From Chloroflexota bacterium (GTDB taxonomy: Bacteria > Chloroflexota > Anaerolineae > UBA2200): DNA of 64,000 bases. The notes under the pieces were generated by a model. That model saw nothing but the letters and a program-made list of their open reading frames with translations, was not told the origin of the DNA and searched no databases. The number at the start of each line of letters is the position of its first letter. The stretch's first letter is position 1. This document shows, piece by piece, positions 61,395 to 64,000 of the stretch. Location of the stretch: positions 62,001 to 126,000 of the forward strand of contig JAUWJD010000002.1 in the NCBI GenBank assembly GCA_030607875.1, read 5' to 3'. A program made the translations under genes and the position numbers.

Positions 61395-61910
61395 TTATGT
61401 CACCTGCGTGGCTTGCTCGCTCGCCCGACGAGCCTCCTCGGCCCAACGCTTGCGCAGCCGCTCCTCCTGCCGCAGCTTGCCCTCTGCCACACGCCGTTCC
61501 TCTTCGGGGGTCTCGGCCAGAAGCGGCGGCACTTCCATCGGCTGCAGGTTCTCGTCGAGCGCGACGTACACCAGGTAGGCAGAGTTGGTATGCGTGATCT
61601 CGCCGGTCAGCACATCCTCGGCCTCTACTCGCACGCCGACCTCCATAGAAGTCCTGCCCACATAGTTGAGCGAAGCCTTTAGCGTCACCAGGTTGCCGAC
61701 GTAGATCGGCGAGTAAAAGGCCATCGAATCAATGGCCACCGTAACCACCGGCCGCCCCACGTGTCTGGCCGCGGCAATGCCGCCGGTCTCATCGACCAGG
61801 CGCATGATGATGCCCCCTTGCACGTTGCCCACCGGGTTGGCATCGGTCAGTTGCATCAATTGGCTGATGACGGTCTGCGAATCGCGAATGCTCTTGGGCT
61901 GTGAAGCCAT
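61395..61910 (-). CDS. Acyl-CoA thioesterase (hotdog fold)
   Basis: 171 residues: TVISQLMQLTDANPVGNVQGGIIMRLVDETGGIAAARHVGRPVVTVAIDSMAFYSPIYVGNLVTLKASLNYVGRTSMEVGVRVEAED is the YciA/ACOT-type hotdog pattern with N/D in the active-site turn (PVGNVQGG...DETGG). It hydrolyses fatty acyl-CoA in the cytoplasm. The C-terminal 30 residues are a charged helix. GGGGGAGGGAC precedes the ATG. Convergent with the propeller gene. Confidence 0.92.
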   Translation of the reverse strand: MASQPKSIRDSQTVISQLMQLTDANPVGNVQGGIIMRLVDETGGIAAARHVGRPVVTVAIDSMAFYSPIYVGNLVTLKASLNYVGRTSMEVGVRVEAEDVLTGEITHTNSAYLVYVALDENLQPMEVPPLLAETPEEERRVAEGKLRQEERLRKRWAEEARRASEQATQVT

Positions 61911-62025
61911 GTCCCTCCCCCTGCACCAAGTCTTGGTGCGATTCTACGACTCATGCGGCCCAAAGCCAAATGGAGTGCGCAAGGGCGCAAAACGTGATGC
62001 GTAAGAAGCAATGGAAGGGACGCAG

Positions 62026-62060
62026 CGTGAACAGCCAACTGCCAACCGCAAACCGGTCTC
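62026..62060. repeat. Degenerate 7-bp tandem array
   Basis: CGTGAAC, AGCCAAC, TGCCAAC, CGCAAAC and CGGTCTC follow in exact 7-bp register, in the divergent gap between the thioesterase and moxR genes. Confidence 0.5.
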
Positions 62061-62126
62061 CTGTGTCCGCTACTGAACCAATTGTCCATTTTGCTTGTAA
62101 TATATACGATGCGCGCTTTGCACGCT

Positions 62127-62155
62127 TTTGACTTTTGTCTCCGAGCAATGTATGC
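62127..62155 (+). promoter_or_regulatory. Promoter of moxR
   Basis: TTGACT (62127-62132), a 17-bp spacer and TATGCT (62150-62155), 43 bp before the start codon. A good sigma-70-type match. Confidence 0.65.
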
Positions 62156-62198
62156 TAACATCACACATCTACTACACACGTTATTCTCAGGGGGTCAC

Positions 62199-63158
62199 AT
62201 GAGCAATGCACAGGCGATTGCCAGCAGGTTGGTTGACAACGTAGAAAAGGTTATCATCGGCAAGCGTCCAGCGATTGAATCGACCGTCATCTGCCTGCTG
62301 TGCCAGGGGCACTTGCTCATCGAGGACGTGCCAGGCGTAGGCAAAACGATGCTGGCCAAGTCTTTGGCCAAGTCCGTTGGCTGCACATTCAAGCGCATCC
62401 AGTTCACGCCAGACCTGCTGCCAAGCGATATAACCGGCGTCTCTGTGTTCAACGAGAAGACGCGCGAGTTCGAGTTCCGCCCAGGGCCCATCCTGGCGCA
62501 GATCGTCCTCACCGACGAAATCAACCGCGCCACACCAAAGACACAGTCCGCATTGCTGGAAGCAATGGAGGAGCACCAGGTAACCGTAGATGGTATCACC
62601 TATCTCACACCGAAGCCATTCCTGGTGCTCGCTACCCAGAACCCCATTGAATACGAGGGAACCTTTCCCCTGCCTGAGGCACAACTTGACCGCTTCCTGA
62701 TGCGCGTGAGCCTGGGACACCCTGCCCCGGCAGACGAAATCGCCATCCTGGAAGCACAGCAGTACGTGCACCCCATCGAAACGCTTGAGCAGGTCGTCTC
62801 CGCTGAAGAGCTGCTGGAGGCGCAGGAACAGATCAAGGCCACGTTCGTTGACGATCTGGTTAAGGAGTACATCGTTGAGTTGGTTGGTGCCAGCCGGAAA
62901 CACCCCGATGTCTACCTGGGAGCCAGCCCTCGCGGCTCACTGGCCCTGTTCAAGACGGCACAGGCCCGAGCGGGTCTCGACGGAAGGGACTATATCACTC
63001 CGGACGACATCAAGTCCCTGGCTGAGGCGACGTTGGCCCATAGGATGATCATCAGCCCAGCCGCACGCATTAAGAACGTTGATTCTCGCTCCCTCGTCGA
63101 TGAACTCCTGCGCTCTGTGCCCGTTCCTGGCACCAGGGTGCGAGCGGGCAGGAGCTAA
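62199..63158 (+). CDS. MoxR-family AAA ATPase
   Basis: 319 residues. Walker A is in [19 protein letters not shown], Walker B in [32 protein letters not shown], and sensor/arginine regions follow ([14 protein letters not shown]). The start ATG 62199 has GGGGGT just before it and matches the family start. MoxR ATPases are chaperone-like and usually act with DUF58 and VWA proteins encoded downstream; a DUF58 gene begins at 63630. Confidence 0.95.
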   Translation: MSNAQAIASRLVDNVEKVIIGKRPAIESTVICLLCQGHLLIEDVPGVGKTMLAKSLAKSVGCTFKRIQFTPDLLPSDITGVSVFNEKTREFEFRPGPILAQIVLTDEINRATPKTQSALLEAMEEHQVTVDGITYLTPKPFLVLATQNPIEYEGTFPLPEAQLDRFLMRVSLGHPAPADEIAILEAQQYVHPIETLEQVVSAEELLEAQEQIKATFVDDLVKEYIVELVGASRKHPDVYLGASPRGSLALFKTAQARAGLDGRDYITPDDIKSLAEATLAHRMIISPAARIKNVDSRSLVDELLRSVPVPGTRVRAGRS

Positions 63159-63629
63159 AAGGATCTACAATGTAACTGCGTCAACCGTTCGTGCTCTGCA
63201 TGCCCTGGCTATGCATGTGCTCTGCATGCCCCGTGGGCACCTGCGGGCGACGGGCGACCGCCGAAGGTCTTGGAGAAGACAAGGCCGCAGGCGACAGCCG
63301 AAGGGTCCAGCACCGACGGGATGGCTTGACGGGATTGCTAAACTCAGGCAGTCGTTTTCATGCGATAATCGAGCCAAAGGGATTTACAGAGTACTGCATC
63401 AATCGCTAGACCTCAATACCTGCTTTCACGCAACAAACCGACCGAAGAGGTTTGGCCACCTTCGGTGCACAAAGTAGTAGAAACTGATGCACGAAGCAGT
63501 AAAGGCCTCTGAGGTTTAGAACTGACGGTTGTGTGCAGTCCGTGCCCCGGATGGCAACACACCCCATGCGGGCATCGGGATTCTTGAAACCTCGGGGGTC
63601 TTGGTGAAGGCGAAGTCGGAAGGTAAGAA
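63159..63629. other. Gap between moxR and DUF58 filled with repeats
   Basis: 470 bp with no gene. It contains TTCGTGCTCTGCATGCCCT (also near 5018), a partial end-like sequence ACTGCGTCAACCG near 63175, and the MITE-like element at 63392-63501. MoxR and DUF58 genes are normally adjacent, so this is probably an insertion zone. Confidence 0.5.
63392..63501. repeat. MITE-like repeat, copy B
   Basis: A 110-bp element bounded by TACTGC and GCAGTA. Both ends match the element at 6033-6130 (left TACTGCATCAATCGCTAGAC, right ATGCACGAAGCAGTA). It has no coding capacity. Two copies in 64 kb suggest a repeated family in the genome. Confidence 0.55.
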
Positions 63630-64000
63630 GTGAAACGTAGCTGGATAATCGTGTTGCTGCTGCTGGTCCTGGTACTGGCTGGGGCGTTGGCTACTGGACG
63701 GGGGCTGTTCTTCAACCTCACCTACCTGCTCACCGCGCTGATCATCGTGTCGTATTTCTGGTCTTGGTCCAACGTGAACCACATCCAGATCGTCCGGCAC
63801 ACCAGCTCAAAGCGCAGCCAGGTCGGCGAAGCGGCTGAGGAGCGCTTTTTGGTGCGCAACGCCAGCGTCTTGCCCAAACTATGGGTGGAGGTGCGTGATC
63901 AGTCCGAGTTGCCCCACCACCATGCCAGTTGGGTAGTGAACGCGCTGGGCGCACATCGAGCGCGTGGCTGGTCGGTGCGCACGGTCTGCCGGCAGCGAGG
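63630..64000 (+). CDS. DUF58 protein, N-terminal part
   Basis: The window ends inside the gene. From GTG 63630 (GAAGG 6-7 nt upstream) the peptide reads MKRSWIIVLLLLVLVLAGALATGRG, then LFFNLTYLLTALIIVSYFWSWSNVNHIQIVRHTSSKRSQVGEAAEERFLVRN. Two N-terminal membrane helices followed by a beta-rich region with GE..ERFLVRN and LWVEVRD are typical of DUF58 proteins that follow MoxR ATPases. Function in cell envelope or stress biology is unclear. Confidence 0.85.
   Translation, partial: MKRSWIIVLLLLVLVLAGALATGRGLFFNLTYLLTALIIVSYFWSWSNVNHIQIVRHTSSKRSQVGEAAEERFLVRNASVLPKLWVEVRDQSELPHHHASWVVNALGAHRARGWSVRTVCRQR

Overview
The window looks like chromosomal DNA of a Chloroflexota bacterium, probably of the Anaerolineae/Caldilineae type. 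This is an inference from gene content, with no phylogeny behind it. The signs are secreted beta-propeller proteins with Thr/Pro-rich (TPT) linkers ending in a YLPIV-type motif, lipoprotein cytochromes c, a T-box-controlled trpS, a TrpB2-type tryptophan synthase, a TldD/TldE pair and a MoxR-DUF58 pair. No rRNA, intact tRNA or CRISPR array was seen.

Layout. 1-2.7 kb (minus strand) is an eroded oxidative-stress and sulfur block: a partial ferritin-like gene, rubrerythrin remnants, intact rubredoxin, an FAD oxidoreductase remnant, a PfpI remnant, a YHS protein and a frameshifted sulfurtransferase. 2.9-10.1 kb holds a metallo-beta-lactamase/rhodanese fusion, a ferric-reductase-like membrane protein, a cytochrome c lipoprotein, a small HELGH membrane protein and CopA. 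10.4-15.9 kb is the most interesting part: DsrE2, a rhodanese lipoprotein, ArsM, a TlpA-like thioredoxin lipoprotein, a Cys-rich lipoprotein, CcdA, two TusA-like proteins and FTR1. 15.9-21.1 kb is Fe-S assembly and iron storage: IscU-DUF59, ferritin, cysteine desulfurase, a second IscU, a ferredoxin and a Crp/Fnr regulator.

21.4-29 kb carries small enzymes and secreted proteins (VOC, C45-type hydrolase, RlpA-like, glycosidase with dockerin, nitrilase family). 29.2-29.8 kb is a dead transposase. 29.9-35.6 kb holds serA, a class V aminotransferase, trpB2 and trpS with its T-box. 35.6-43.5 kb has a GH13 glycosidase lipoprotein, TldE/TldD, class I aldolase, a methyltransferase and a NUDIX protein. 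43.5-50.9 kb is mixed, with lipoproteins, repeats and SixA. 51-61.4 kb is a run of large secreted proteins (DUF11, kelch and two tandem Asp-box propellers). 61.4-64 kb ends with an acyl-CoA thioesterase, MoxR and the start of a DUF58 protein.

Main discovery. Three lipoprotein genes between 10.9 and 13.3 kb each read through in-frame UGA at positions where the family pattern calls for redox-active cysteine: a U-x-U rhodanese, a UPYC thioredoxin and a Cys-rich C-U-C-x-C protein. Each has a hairpin just 3' of the UGA, and in two of them the apical loop starts exactly 19 nt after the codon with a GGUC loop like that of the E. coli fdhF SECIS. With CcdA next door this suggests an extracytoplasmic selenocysteine redox relay, possibly linked to arsenic or sulfur handling.

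Other themes. Many genes are broken (amber codon, frameshifts, internal deletions). Many intergenic gaps hold degenerate tandem arrays with a strict 7-bp period. There are also small palindromic and MITE-like repeats.
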